A model generated the notes under the pieces. That model saw only the letters and a list, made by a program, of their open reading frames with translations. It did not search any database and was not told where the DNA came from. A stretch of DNA of 64,000 bases from Bradyrhizobium viridifuturi (lineage in GTDB: Bacteria; Pseudomonadota; Alphaproteobacteria; Rhizobiales; Xanthobacteraceae): assembly GCF_001238275.1 (NCBI RefSeq), contig NZ_LGTB01000020.1:80512-144511 (forward strand). Reading direction: 5' to 3'. Below, in pieces: positions 34,267 to 42,214 of this stretch. Each line of letters starts with the position of its first letter. The stretch's first letter is position 1. Position numbers and translations under genes: made by a program.

Positions 34267-34722
34267 TCAGGCCCGCACGTTGGTGCCATAGGACATCGCG
34301 GGCGTGACGCGACGGCCGCCGGCCCCATAAGGCGATACGTTGGCGAGCTGCTCACGGATCGCCTGCATGATTGCCTCGATCCTGCGATTGCTGGCATCGA
34401 TCGCCGCGCGCAGCCGCATCACGTTCTCGTCCATCGCGACCCGGAGCTTCAGGATCCGGTCCAACAGCTGCTCGCGCAGCACGCGGTCCTGGACGTTGAG
34501 GTTCGCGGTCTTGCCGACGGCTTCGGCCACACACTGCTCGAACAGCGTGGCAAGCCGGTTCTTCTCGTCGACCTGCTTCAGCCGCGAGGCCGGCAGCCCC
34601 TTGGCGAGCTCGACATTCTCCTCGTTCACGATCGCGATCAGATTGTCGATCAGCGCGATCAACGACCTGGCGCGCTCGTCATTGCCCGCGGGATTGATCT
34701 TGATGTTGCGTTCCGGTGTCAT
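34267..34722 (-). CDS. flgN: FlgN-like flagellar export chaperone
   Basis: This 151-residue, mostly helical cytoplasmic protein has SLIALIDNLIAIVNEENVEL and later heptad-like helices (LDRILKLRVAMDENVMRLRA). It ends with GRRVTPAMSYGTNVRA. Size, helical character and position right upstream of flgK match FlgN, the chaperone for FlgK and FlgL. Sequence similarity within FlgN proteins is weak, so the name rests partly on context. I chose the ATG at 34722 because the upstream extension overlaps the neighbouring gene and is unlike FlgN. Confidence 0.72.
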   Translation of the reverse strand: MTPERNIKINPAGNDERARSLIALIDNLIAIVNEENVELAKGLPASRLKQVDEKNRLATLFEQCVAEAVGKTANLNVQDRVLREQLLDRILKLRVAMDENVMRLRAAIDASNRRIEAIMQAIREQLANVSPYGAGGRRVTPAMSYGTNVRA

Positions 34723-34741
34723 GTCATCGCTCCCGTTCAAG

Positions 34742-34999
34742 CTAGTGTCCGCGACGCAGGGCGCTGACCGATCGTGCGCTGCGCCCATACGCGGTGATTG
34801 CCGTTACCCGGGCCGAAGCCCGGTTGAATTCCTGGTCGAGCCGTGCGCATTCGCGCATCAGCAGATCGCGCAAGGTTCCGATGTCGTCGAGCAGCGCGAC
34901 GAGCTGCGCCCGGTCGTCCGCCTTGACGGCGCCCGCCCGCGCGGTCAGGCGCCGCAGCTCGCGCAACAAGGCATCTTCGCGGCTTGCGTTTGCCATCAT
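34742..34999 (-). CDS. Small helical protein of the flagellar cluster
   Basis: This 85-residue protein (start at one of two consecutive ATGs) is largely helical: REDALLRELRRLTARAG, QLVALLDDIGTLRDLLMREC, then a basic C-terminus. It ends in a stretch (ARVTAITAYGRSARSVSALR) faintly like the end of the FlgN-like neighbour, whose tail also has a Tyr-Gly pair. It may be a second chaperone or accessory. Its start overlaps the restored end of flgE. No family is recognised. Confidence 0.65.
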   Translation of the reverse strand: MMANASREDALLRELRRLTARAGAVKADDRAQLVALLDDIGTLRDLLMRECARLDQEFNRASARVTAITAYGRSARSVSALRRGH

Positions 35000-36266
35000 C
35001 GCGACACCGCCGAGATCAGCGTGTCGAACATCTTGTTGACGGTGGTGATCACCTGCGACGCCGCCGAATAGGCTGCTGCGCCGAGATCATGTTGGAGAAC
35101 TGGCCGCTGGTATCGGTGGTGCTGGATTCCAGTTCGCTGCCGTAGATCGTGCCCGCGCCGTTGGTCCCGGACGTCTGCAGCGTGGCGCTGCCGGAAGCCG
35201 CCGTCGCGGAATACATGCCGTCGCTCGCGGCGTTCAATCCGTTCGGGTCACTGAAGGTCGCGACCGCAATCTTGTAGATCGCGATCGTCTGCCCGTTGGA
35301 GTAGGTCGCATCGACTACGCCGCCCTTCCCGATCGCGATGCTGCTCAGCTTGCCGTAGGGAAGGCCATCGGGCGTAATGCCGGTGAGATTCACCTGCGGC
35401 GTCGTCTCGCCCGACGCGTATTGGGTGAGGCCGTCGGTCTTGCCGACGGTGCCGAGATTGAGCGCGATGCTGCTGTTGGCGGCGCCGTCGGTCCAGCCCG
35501 TCACCGAGATTGTGGGCGGGCTCGGATTCGTCGAAGCGAGCGAACCATCGCTATTGAAGGTGATGGCCACCGTGCCGCTGCTCGTCGTTCCCGTCGTGGT
35601 GCTCGAATTCGAAGCAAGCGTCGGGTTACCAAAACTCGCGGTCCAGGCATTGGCGCCGGTCTTGGTCCAGGTGATCTGGATCGAATTCGCGGTTCCGAGC
35701 GAGTCGTAGGCGGTCATCGAGCTGGTGAAGGTGGCACCGGTCGCGGCATCGGAGGGCAGGTTCGCTGCGATCGTCGCCTTCGTGGTGGCGCTGCCGCTGG
35801 TCGAGGCGACCTGGGTGTTGATCGGCCCGAGACTTGCGGCTGACGCATTGCCGATGATGTTGCCTTGCGCGTCGGTGCGCCAGCCCTCGAGGTAATTGCC
35901 GTTGTTTACGAGATAGCCAGCGTTATCGGTGGTGAACGCACCGTTGCGCGTATACGAGGTGGTGCCGCCGGCCGTCGCGTTGGTAGTGACGAAGAAGCCG
36001 CTGCCCTGGATCGCGACATCGGTCGCATTGGTCGTCGCGGACAACAGGCCCTGCTGGGTGATGTTGGCGCGGCCGGACACCGTGACGCCGCCGGACGTGT
36101 ACGAGGTTGCGGTGTTCGACGCCGTCACCAGGTCTTCGAACATCGCAGACGTGGTCTTGTAACCCGTGGTGTCGGCGTTGGAGATGTTGTCGGAAATCAT
36201 TGCCAGCGACTGGCTCTGCGAATTGAGCGCCGAGATCGCCGAGGAAAGTGCGCCAGTAAGACTCAT
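34996..36266 (-). CDS. flgE: Flagellar hook protein FlgE, 3' end shifted by a missing base
   Basis: FlgE builds the hook. The N-terminus (LTGALSSAISALNSQSQSLA, then ISDNISNADTTGYKT) carries the rod/hook motif. The body includes VAIQGSGFFVTTNATAGG, DSLGTANSIQITWTK and LSSIAIGKGGVVDATYSNGQ. As read, the frame ends at 35049 with Q-P-I-R-R-R-R-R. Adding one G near 35073 (CAG CAG GCC TAT) gives A-Y-S-A-A-S-Q-V-I-T-T-V-N-K-M-F-D-T-L-I, the standard C-terminal helix of hook proteins, ending at 34996 for 423 residues. This helix is essential for assembly in the family, so either a sequence error or a non-functional hook gene is present. Confidence 0.9.
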
Positions 36267-36285
36267 GATAATACTCCGGTAGCAA

Positions 36286-36957
36286 TCAGGACGTGACGCC
36301 GATGATGTTGGCGGCGCTGATCGGGACGCCGTTCACGAGCAGCGACGGCGTCGAGCCGGAAGCATCGATCCCGGTCACGATTCCCGTCATCGTGGTGTAG
36401 CTGAGCAGCGAGTTGCCGGCGGCGTCGGTCGCGGTCACCTGGATCGTGTACTGGCCGCCATTGCTGAGCTGGGTGCCGCTCGTGGTCTGGCCATTCCAGG
36501 TGAAGGTGTTGGAGCCGGCGTTTCCGGTCCCCTTGCCGCTCCACACCGTATTGCCCGACGAATCCTGGATCGCGATCGCGACGTTGGAAGCGGCCGATGT
36601 GAGCGAGTAGCCGAAGGTCGCCGAGCCGTTGGTCAGCTCCGCCGTGTTCGTCTTCGCCTCGACGGTGTGGCCGATATAGTTGACCGAGTTAAGCGTCACG
36701 AGGCTCGAGAACGAGCTCGCGAGCGACGTCATGCTGGCGTTGGTCGACTGCTGTTCGGTGAAGTTGGCGTAGGAGGTGAGCTGGTTGATGAAGTCGGTCG
36801 TGCTGGTGGCGTTCAGCGGGTCCTGGTTCTGCAGCTCGCTGACCAGCAGGTTGAGGAAATCGGTCGAGCTCATCCCCATCGACGCGCTCGCTGACGAGCT
36901 CGACGACGAGCTCGAGGCGGCGGAGGTCGCAGCAGAGGTTGCCGAGGAAACGGTCAT
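36286..36957 (-). CDS. flgD: Flagellar hook assembly scaffolding protein FlgD
   Basis: This 223-residue protein caps the growing hook. After a Ser-rich leader comes STDFLNLLVSELQNQDPLNA, the FlgD signature, followed by DFINQLTSYANFTEQQSTNA. The C-terminal part has the FlgD Ig-like/tudor segment (NTFTWNGQTTSGTQLSNGGQ). I chose the ATG at 36957; the longer frame upstream is a basic stretch with no flagellar features. It is upstream of flgE, 19 bases apart. Confidence 0.92.
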   Translation of the reverse strand: MTVSSATSAATSAASSSSSSSSASASMGMSSTDFLNLLVSELQNQDPLNATSTTDFINQLTSYANFTEQQSTNASMTSLASSFSSLVTLNSVNYIGHTVEAKTNTAELTNGSATFGYSLTSAASNVAIAIQDSSGNTVWSGKGTGNAGSNTFTWNGQTTSGTQLSNGGQYTIQVTATDAAGNSLLSYTTMTGIVTGIDASGSTPSLLVNGVPISAANIIGVTS

Positions 36958-37048
36958 GACAAGTCTCTCTTCGCCGCGGGCTAGGGCGGCGGAACGCGTT
37001 GGAACATTGGGTCGTGAAGTCGTTCGCAGATAAAACGGATGACGCGCC

Positions 37049-37080
37049 GATTTCAGGCGCGGATTCATCCGCCTGAAATC
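37049..37080 (-). terminator. 11-bp hairpin between the unknown membrane protein gene and flgD
   Basis: GATTTCAGGCG (37049-37059) pairs perfectly with CGCCTGAAATC (37070-37080) across a 10-base loop. It lies about 110 bases after the stop of the upstream minus-strand gene and before flgD. No T-run follows on the minus strand, so it could be a weak terminator or another RNA or DNA structure. Confidence 0.45.
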
Positions 37081-37188
37081 ATTTGATTAATCGGCAGATT
37101 TTGCCGATCGACCGTGGCTCCGCGGCATGCAAACGCGCGCAGACCGCCTCGCCGCGGAACGGCGCGGAGTGCAACAAGAAATGAAAGC

Positions 37189-37725
37189 TCAGAGCGAAAG
37201 GCTGATCGGCAGATCCTGCTCGCCGAGCATCAATGCCGGCGGCGCCAGCGCGGGCAACAGGCACAGCGCCAGCAAGAGTGCAGGCAGCACCTTGCCCTGC
37301 TGGTCGGACTCGCCTTGGCCTTGCGCATCATTCAGCTGCGCCTCGGGCGAATCCGGCTCAGAGGCCGCCGCTTGTGGCCGTTCCTCTTGGGGCAGCTTCT
37401 CTTGGGGCAGTTTCGCGGCCGCGGTCACGATGCGATCGACCAGCCCCTTGGGGGCTCGAACCGGCGGCGCTGCGAGCGCCCGGCGCACCGCGCTGGCCTG
37501 CTCATAGAGCGTCCGCGCTTCGGCTGAGGAGGCAAGCAGCTGGACAGCGGCAAGACGTTGATCATCGGGCCAGCGGGACAGATCCTCCCCCAGCCGGTCG
37601 ATCAGGTCTTCGAATGTCGCAACGTCCATCCCGCGCGCAGATCCAGCCTCGTCGCCAAGGCCGTCATAAAGCATTCGCGGGACGGCGGAAATCAATTTCC
37701 GCCGCCGGTGCGTCAGGTCCAGCAT
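37189..37725 (-). CDS. Membrane-anchored protein of unknown function within the flagellar cluster
   Basis: This 178-residue protein starts MLDLTHRRRKLISAVPRM and contains FEDLIDRLGEDLSRWPDDQR, AAVQLLASSAEARTLYEQAS and RRALAAPPVRAPKGLVDRIV. A hydrophobic segment near the C-terminus (VLPALLLALCLLPALAPPAL) probably spans the membrane. The L-x-x-x-L-S-R-W-P-D pattern recurs in alphaproteobacterial proteins encoded beside ECF sigma factors, so a role as a sigma-regulating membrane protein for the factor at 41006-41706 is conceivable. The two genes are separated by flagellin, fliD and fliS. No zinc anti-sigma HxxxCxxC motif is seen. Confidence 0.65.
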   Translation of the reverse strand: MLDLTHRRRKLISAVPRMLYDGLGDEAGSARGMDVATFEDLIDRLGEDLSRWPDDQRLAAVQLLASSAEARTLYEQASAVRRALAAPPVRAPKGLVDRIVTAAAKLPQEKLPQEERPQAAASEPDSPEAQLNDAQGQGESDQQGKVLPALLLALCLLPALAPPALMLGEQDLPISLSL

Positions 37726-37828
37726 GGTGCTCACCGGGCGGCTCTTTTCCCCACCAGGACGCCCGCCCGGACACTCTGCCCCCACCCGGAGAAGCCGCTC
37801 CGCCGGGTGATTCGCGCCTTCGCCGCGC

Positions 37829-38272
37829 TCAGCGGCCGGCGGCTGATTCGAGCGTCTTGTCGGCTGTCTTGGCCTTGGCGGCCTTGCCGGCGGTTGCCTC
37901 GACATACTTCCAGGCGTCGCGGAGCTCGGTCAGGCTGGCGATGATGCGCCGGAAATTCTCCCTCGCCTGCGGCCGGCCGTAGGAGCGCAGGCACGCCATG
38001 ATCAGGGCATTGTAGGTCCGGAACAGGCGATCGGCCATGGCGCCGCCGCGGGTGACGTCGAGATGGTGGCTCAGTCCGCGCAGGATCGCGGTCGCCCGCG
38101 TCAGATAGGCGTGCCCTTCCTCGAAGCGCTTCGCCTCGTGCGCGTCCAGCGCCTTCTGCAGAAACGTGATGGCGCCGTCGCACAGCATCACCACCGCCTT
38201 CAAGGGCGGCACCGCCACCGCGGCGGATCGGTAGGCATTGTTGGCGAGATAGGCCGTGGCATTCTGGGTCAT
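37829..38272 (-). CDS. fliS: Flagellar export chaperone FliS
   Basis: This 147-residue helical protein has the FliS pattern: AYLANNAYRSAAVAVPPLKA, VMLCDGAITFLQKALDA, RATAILRGLSHHLDVTRGG and FRTYNALIMACLRSYG. It binds the flagellin C-terminus in the cytoplasm before export. The first base of its ATG is the last base of the fliD stop (TAATG), so translation is coupled. Standard order and size for fliD-fliS. Confidence 0.92.
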   Translation of the reverse strand: MTQNATAYLANNAYRSAAVAVPPLKAVVMLCDGAITFLQKALDAHEAKRFEEGHAYLTRATAILRGLSHHLDVTRGGAMADRLFRTYNALIMACLRSYGRPQARENFRRIIASLTELRDAWKYVEATAGKAAKAKTADKTLESAAGR

Positions 38273-39978
38273 TATTTACTCGATGATGCGTTCAGGAGGG
38301 CGCTCAGGTAGCCCAGCGTGTTGTTCGCGCTTTCGATGGCGGCCTGATAATTGGCGTATTGAAGCTGCAGCTGCGCCTTGAACGTCGCCGCATTGCTCTG
38401 GATGTCGCTGACCTGGGACTGCAGATCGGTGTCGCGAGACTGCAGATTGGTGATCAGCGTCTGCAACTGACCGGTGGTGCCCGCACTGGTGTGCGCAAGC
38501 TGGTAGAGCTGCGACGCAAGGCCCGATGTCGACGACACGGTGATCGATTGCGAGGTCGATCCGGTGTAGGTGAACGCCATGCCGGCGTAGATCGTGCCCG
38601 AGTTGCCGATGATGGTGTTGCCGACCACCGAAAAGCCGGAGCTGTCGCCGCCGACGGAGGCACCGCTCAGCGTGCCCGTCGAATCCACCGTGATATCGAG
38701 CGTGAAGGATTGCGGCGAGGTGCCGGTGTTGACGACGTTCAGCTGGCTCGACGACGTCGTGGTCTGCGCCGACAGCAGCTTGGTGACGCCGGTCAGATTC
38801 TGCGTCAACACGGTCGACAGCGTGCCGGTATCGAGCTGCAGCTCGTTGTTCTCGTTGAAGGACAGGCCGAGATCGGCCATCGTCATGCCGTTGACCGATC
38901 CGCTGAGCACCTGCTGGAGCTGGGTCATGATATCGCGCATCGTGCTGTCGCCGAACAGCACCGCGCTCGATGCGGCCGTGCCGTCGGAATTCTGCGCCGA
39001 CTGCGCGATCACCTGGTCGCGAAACGCGTTGTAGTTGGTGACGAACGTCTGCAGCGCCGTGGTGATCTGGCTGGTATCGGTCTGGATGCTGATGTTCAGG
39101 CTGGTGCCGCTCGGCGTCGGCTGCAGCAGATCGAAGGTGACGCCGGACAGCACGTCGGAAATATCGTTGGTGTTGCGGGTGAGCGCGATGCCGTCGAGCG
39201 TGAACTGCGCGGACTGCGCCTTCTGCAGCACGTCGGTGAAGGCTCCGGTCGTGTCGGTGACGCCGAGCTTGTTCAGGATGTCATCGCCTGAGGTCGACGA
39301 ATAGGTGATGTTGGCCGCGTCCTGGGTCCCCGTCAGAACCATCTCATAGGATCCGCTCGAGACCTGGACGATGGAGGCCTGGACGTTGGTGCTCGAGGTC
39401 TGGGCGTTGATGGTGTCGACGACGTCCTGCATCGACATCCCGCTGGTGATCGAGATCGCCGTGCTGCTGCCGCCGGCCAACCCGAGCGAAAACGTGCCGG
39501 AGAGGCCCAGCGCCGTCGACGTGCTCGACTGCGTGGAGCCGATCACCTTCTGCGCGGTCGCGAGCTGGGTGATCTGGAGCGTGTGATCACCGGTGGCCGA
39601 GCCGCTGTTGACGCTCATGTTGAGCGCCGAGGACGCGCTGACGTCGCCGGTGGAGGAAATCGTCGCTGAACGCGTGGCGAACGCGTTGGTGGCGATCGAG
39701 TTGATGATCGAGGTGCTGAGCGACGACAGCCCGGTGGCCAGTGTCGACAGCTCGGTCTGCAGGGACTGGTAGGCCGTGATCTTGGCCTGATTGGCGGTGA
39801 TCGACGTGGTGATCGTGGTCGCTGCGGCCAGTTTGGCGTTGACTTCGGCGTCGATCAGCGCCGTCCAGTCGATACTGGCCGAATTGGTGGTACCGGTCGT
39901 GGTCACCGTGCTGGCGGAGCTCGCCGACGTCGTGCTTGATGTGCTCGAGGTGCCCGAGGTGGCGCTGCTAACCGTCAT
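38272..39978 (-). CDS. fliD: Flagellar filament cap protein FliD
   Basis: This 568-residue hook-associated protein 2 has a Ser/Thr-rich N-terminus, then DWTALIDAEVNAKLAAATT, ITANQAKITAYQSLQTELST, and the FliD strands TLQITQLATAQKVIGSTQSS and ISDVLSGVTFDLLQPTPSGT. The C-terminal helix (DIQSNAATFKAQLQLQYANY) precedes ESANNTLGYLSALLNASS. It caps the filament and promotes flagellin assembly. It lies between flagellin and fliS. Confidence 0.92.
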   Translation of the reverse strand: MTVSSATSGTSSTSSTTSASSASTVTTTGTTNSASIDWTALIDAEVNAKLAAATTITTSITANQAKITAYQSLQTELSTLATGLSSLSTSIINSIATNAFATRSATISSTGDVSASSALNMSVNSGSATGDHTLQITQLATAQKVIGSTQSSTSTALGLSGTFSLGLAGGSSTAISITSGMSMQDVVDTINAQTSSTNVQASIVQVSSGSYEMVLTGTQDAANITYSSTSGDDILNKLGVTDTTGAFTDVLQKAQSAQFTLDGIALTRNTNDISDVLSGVTFDLLQPTPSGTSLNISIQTDTSQITTALQTFVTNYNAFRDQVIAQSAQNSDGTAASSAVLFGDSTMRDIMTQLQQVLSGSVNGMTMADLGLSFNENNELQLDTGTLSTVLTQNLTGVTKLLSAQTTTSSSQLNVVNTGTSPQSFTLDITVDSTGTLSGASVGGDSSGFSVVGNTIIGNSGTIYAGMAFTYTGSTSQSITVSSTSGLASQLYQLAHTSAGTTGQLQTLITNLQSRDTDLQSQVSDIQSNAATFKAQLQLQYANYQAAIESANNTLGYLSALLNASSSK

Positions 39979-40000
39979 ATCGACACTTCCGCCGCAATAG

Positions 40001-40031
40001 AAATCGGGCCGGCATCATGCCGGCCCGATTT
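40001..40031 (-). terminator. Rho-independent-type hairpin after flagellin
   Basis: AAATCGGGCCGGC (40001-40013) pairs perfectly with GCCGGCCCGATTT (40019-40031), a GC-rich stem ending in T residues on the minus strand. It starts ten bases after the flagellin stop. This fits termination of a strongly transcribed flagellin mRNA ahead of fliD. Confidence 0.82.
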
Positions 40032-40041
40032 GTCCGTCGAA

Positions 40042-40866
40042 TTAGCCGAGCAGCTTCAGTAGGTACTGCGGCATCTGGTTCGCAGCGGTTTCCGCCGAGA
40101 CTGCCGCCTGGGTCTTCACCTCGGCCGAGGACAGCGTCGCCTGTTCGGAGGCGATATCGACGTCCTTGATCGCCGAGTTGGCGGACTGCAGGTTCTGGGT
40201 CTGGGTCGAGATCGAGTCGGCCGAGAAGTTGAAACGGGATTCCTGGGCACCGATCTCGGCGCGGGCGGACGACACGGTGTCGATCGCGCTGTCGAGGGCC
40301 GACATCGCGCTGGTGGCGCTCGAAAGGCTGGAGACGTCGAGCGAGGTCACGCCGAGCGAGGACGCCGTCAGGCTGGTCAGGGTAATGGTGATGGTGTCGG
40401 CCGAGGTCGAGCCGACCAGCACCGAGACGCCCGACGAGAACACGCTCGAACCATCGAGCAGGCTCTGGCTGCTGTAGCGGGTGCCGGAAGCGATGGAGTC
40501 GATTTCGCCCTTCAGCTGCGTGAATTCCGAGTTGATGTAGGCGCGGCTGGAGTCGGCGACGGTGCCGGAGGCGGACTCGGAGGCCAGCGACTTCATGCGG
40601 GCCAGGATGTCCGAGATGTTGGAGGCGCCGCCGTCGGCGGTCTGCAGGATCGAGGTCGCCTGCGCGGCGTTGGTGGCGGCCTGCTGCAGCGTCGTGATAT
40701 CGGAAGAAATACGGGTCGAGATCGCGAGGCCGGCCGCGTCGTCGGAAGCCGAGGTGATGCGCGAACCGCTCGACAGCTTCGACAGCGCGCTGGTTTCCTG
40801 CATCGAGTTGATGTTGAGGTAGCGGACCGCGGAGTTCGCGGCGGTATTGGTGGAAATTGCGGGCAT
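40042..40866 (-). CDS. Flagellin, short lateral type
   Basis: This 274-residue filament protein has conserved flagellin ends: N-terminal NTAANSAVRYLNINSMQETS and LSSGSRITSASDDAAGLAIS, C-terminal GAQESRFNFSADSISTQTQN and ATLSSAEVKTQAAVSAETAA ending QYLLKLLG. The short variable middle and size match the lateral flagellins of bradyrhizobia. AGGAG lies six bases before the ATG. A GC-rich terminator follows. The middle is Ser/Thr-rich, offering many sites for O-glycosylation, which is relevant to the glycan-like genes to the right. Confidence 0.93.
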   Translation of the reverse strand: MPAISTNTAANSAVRYLNINSMQETSALSKLSSGSRITSASDDAAGLAISTRISSDITTLQQAATNAAQATSILQTADGGASNISDILARMKSLASESASGTVADSSRAYINSEFTQLKGEIDSIASGTRYSSQSLLDGSSVFSSGVSVLVGSTSADTITITLTSLTASSLGVTSLDVSSLSSATSAMSALDSAIDTVSSARAEIGAQESRFNFSADSISTQTQNLQSANSAIKDVDIASEQATLSSAEVKTQAAVSAETAANQMPQYLLKLLG

Positions 40867-41005
40867 GTGTAGCTCCTGTGGTGATGGGGCATGGCATGCC
40901 GCATCGTGAAAAGTGAGGTGACGCGGTTCCAGCCCCCGTCCGCCCGATCAAACGGGTCGGCCGCCGGTGGTCAGGCGCGAAATCTTCAGAAGCCGAAATT
41001 TATGG

Positions 41006-41706
41006 TTAGCAGTCGGTAAACGCGCCGCGCAGGTCACGCTCGTGCCGCTTGAGCATCTCGCGCAGCTGTTGCCGCCCGCGCTTAAGGAGCGACTCCACTG
41101 CGGCCACGGTCGTGTCCATCACCTCGCGATCTCGCCGTTGCTCATGTTCTCGTGATACGAGAGGATCACCGCGACGCGCTGCTGTTCGGGCAGCCGCTGC
41201 ATCGCGACCTCCAGGAGATTGCCGATCTCGTTGCGCTCGATGACGGTGCTCGCGTCGAGCTGGGTGTCGGCGACCTCCGGCACGACGTCAACATTCTCGG
41301 TGCGCGGCTTGCGGCGCAGATCGATGCAACGGTTGCTGACGACGCGATAGAGCCAGGTCGAGAACTTGGCGCGGCCATGCTGCCAGCGGCCGCGATGTGT
41401 CCAAACCTTCAGCATCGTGTCCTGCACCACGTCTTCGGCATCCGCGGCGTTGCCGACGATGCGCAGCGCGATCGCGTAGGCGCGATCGACGTGACGTTCG
41501 ACGAGAGCACGAAACGCCGCCTCGTCGCCGGCGGCGAGGCGGTCGAGCAGCTCCTTGTCCTCGTCCTGGATCTCGACGGTGTCGAGCGGGCCCGCATCGG
41601 CAACGGTGGGGACGTTGCTCCAGGGAGCAGCGGCTTCGACCGGCGCAGCCGCGGCCGCCGTGGCCTCCACCTCGACCGCTGCCATCACATCAAGCGCGTA
41701 ACTCAT
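41006..41706 (-). pseudogene. ECF-type RNA polymerase sigma factor, region 4 broken by a one-base deletion
   Basis: The intact part (41706-41119) has a long acidic N-terminus, then region 2 (EAAFRALVERHVDRAYAIAL, AEDVVQDTMLKVWTHRGRW, FSTWLYRVVSNRCIDLRRKP) and the start of region 4 (LEVAMQRLPEQQRVAVILSY). The frame stops right after N-G-E-I-A-R. One base added near 41125 restores E-I-A-E-V-M-D-T-T-V-A-A-V-E-S-L-L-K-R-G and continues to a stop at 41006, giving a 233-residue sigma factor with a complete -35 recognition helix. GGAGAG lies six bases before the ATG at 41706. It precedes flagellin on the same strand and may direct transcription of the flagellar block or of stress genes. Confidence 0.86.
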
Positions 41707-42214
41707 CCGCCGCTCTCCAACCAACGCCGCTGGCACACATCCCATGCGGCTTCTGAGCGTTGAACGGAGGGCTGGAGCAAACCAGGCGAACTTTTTTTGT
41801 TATTTTTCAAATGCTTAGCTGGATTATTTTGCCGACCGCCCGGCAAAAGCTGCCGCTGCGCGGAGGCGCAGCCGGCAATTCTACGGAGTCTGGAGCAGTC
41901 GTTCAGCATCGCCTCGCATGCCCGCGGAAGAATTCGTCGCGTCGGAAAACGCTGTTGTCACATCAACTAACGCCACGCGAACACATGCATGCGCGGAGCA
42001 TGCGAGTGATCCATCGCCGTTGGTCGCCATCTTGCATTCGATGAATGCCACTAGGCAATTTTTTCCGAATCACCATTTCGACGTTATCGGATTTTTTGAA
42101 TCTGTCAGTCGCGAAGCGCGCGTTTTCGAATCCCGCATCAACTTTTTTGAATCATCGCGCCTGATTTGTCTCATGCAGGCGTTCAACGCATGAGGACTGG
42201 CGGGAATTTTGCGC
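41707..42214. promoter_or_regulatory. AT-rich divergent intergenic region with phased TTTT-GAATC repeats
   Basis: This 508-base gap separates the sigma-factor gene (minus) from the HAD-like gene (plus) and has no convincing gene. Four copies of a TTTTnnGAATC-like element end at GAATC 42067-42071, 42098-42102, 42128-42132 and 42149-42153, spaced 31, 30 and 21 bases, close to whole helical turns. An inverted repeat CTCATGC (42170-42176) / GCATGAG (42188-42194) lies just before the plus-strand gene. A T7 tract occurs near 41791. The region is clearly poorer in G+C than its surroundings. Confidence 0.6.

Noticed and set aside
37189..37725. Classical zinc anti-sigma factor
   Set aside because: No HxxxCxxC motif, and the gene is not adjacent to the sigma factor gene; only a loose resemblance to proteins found near sigma genes.
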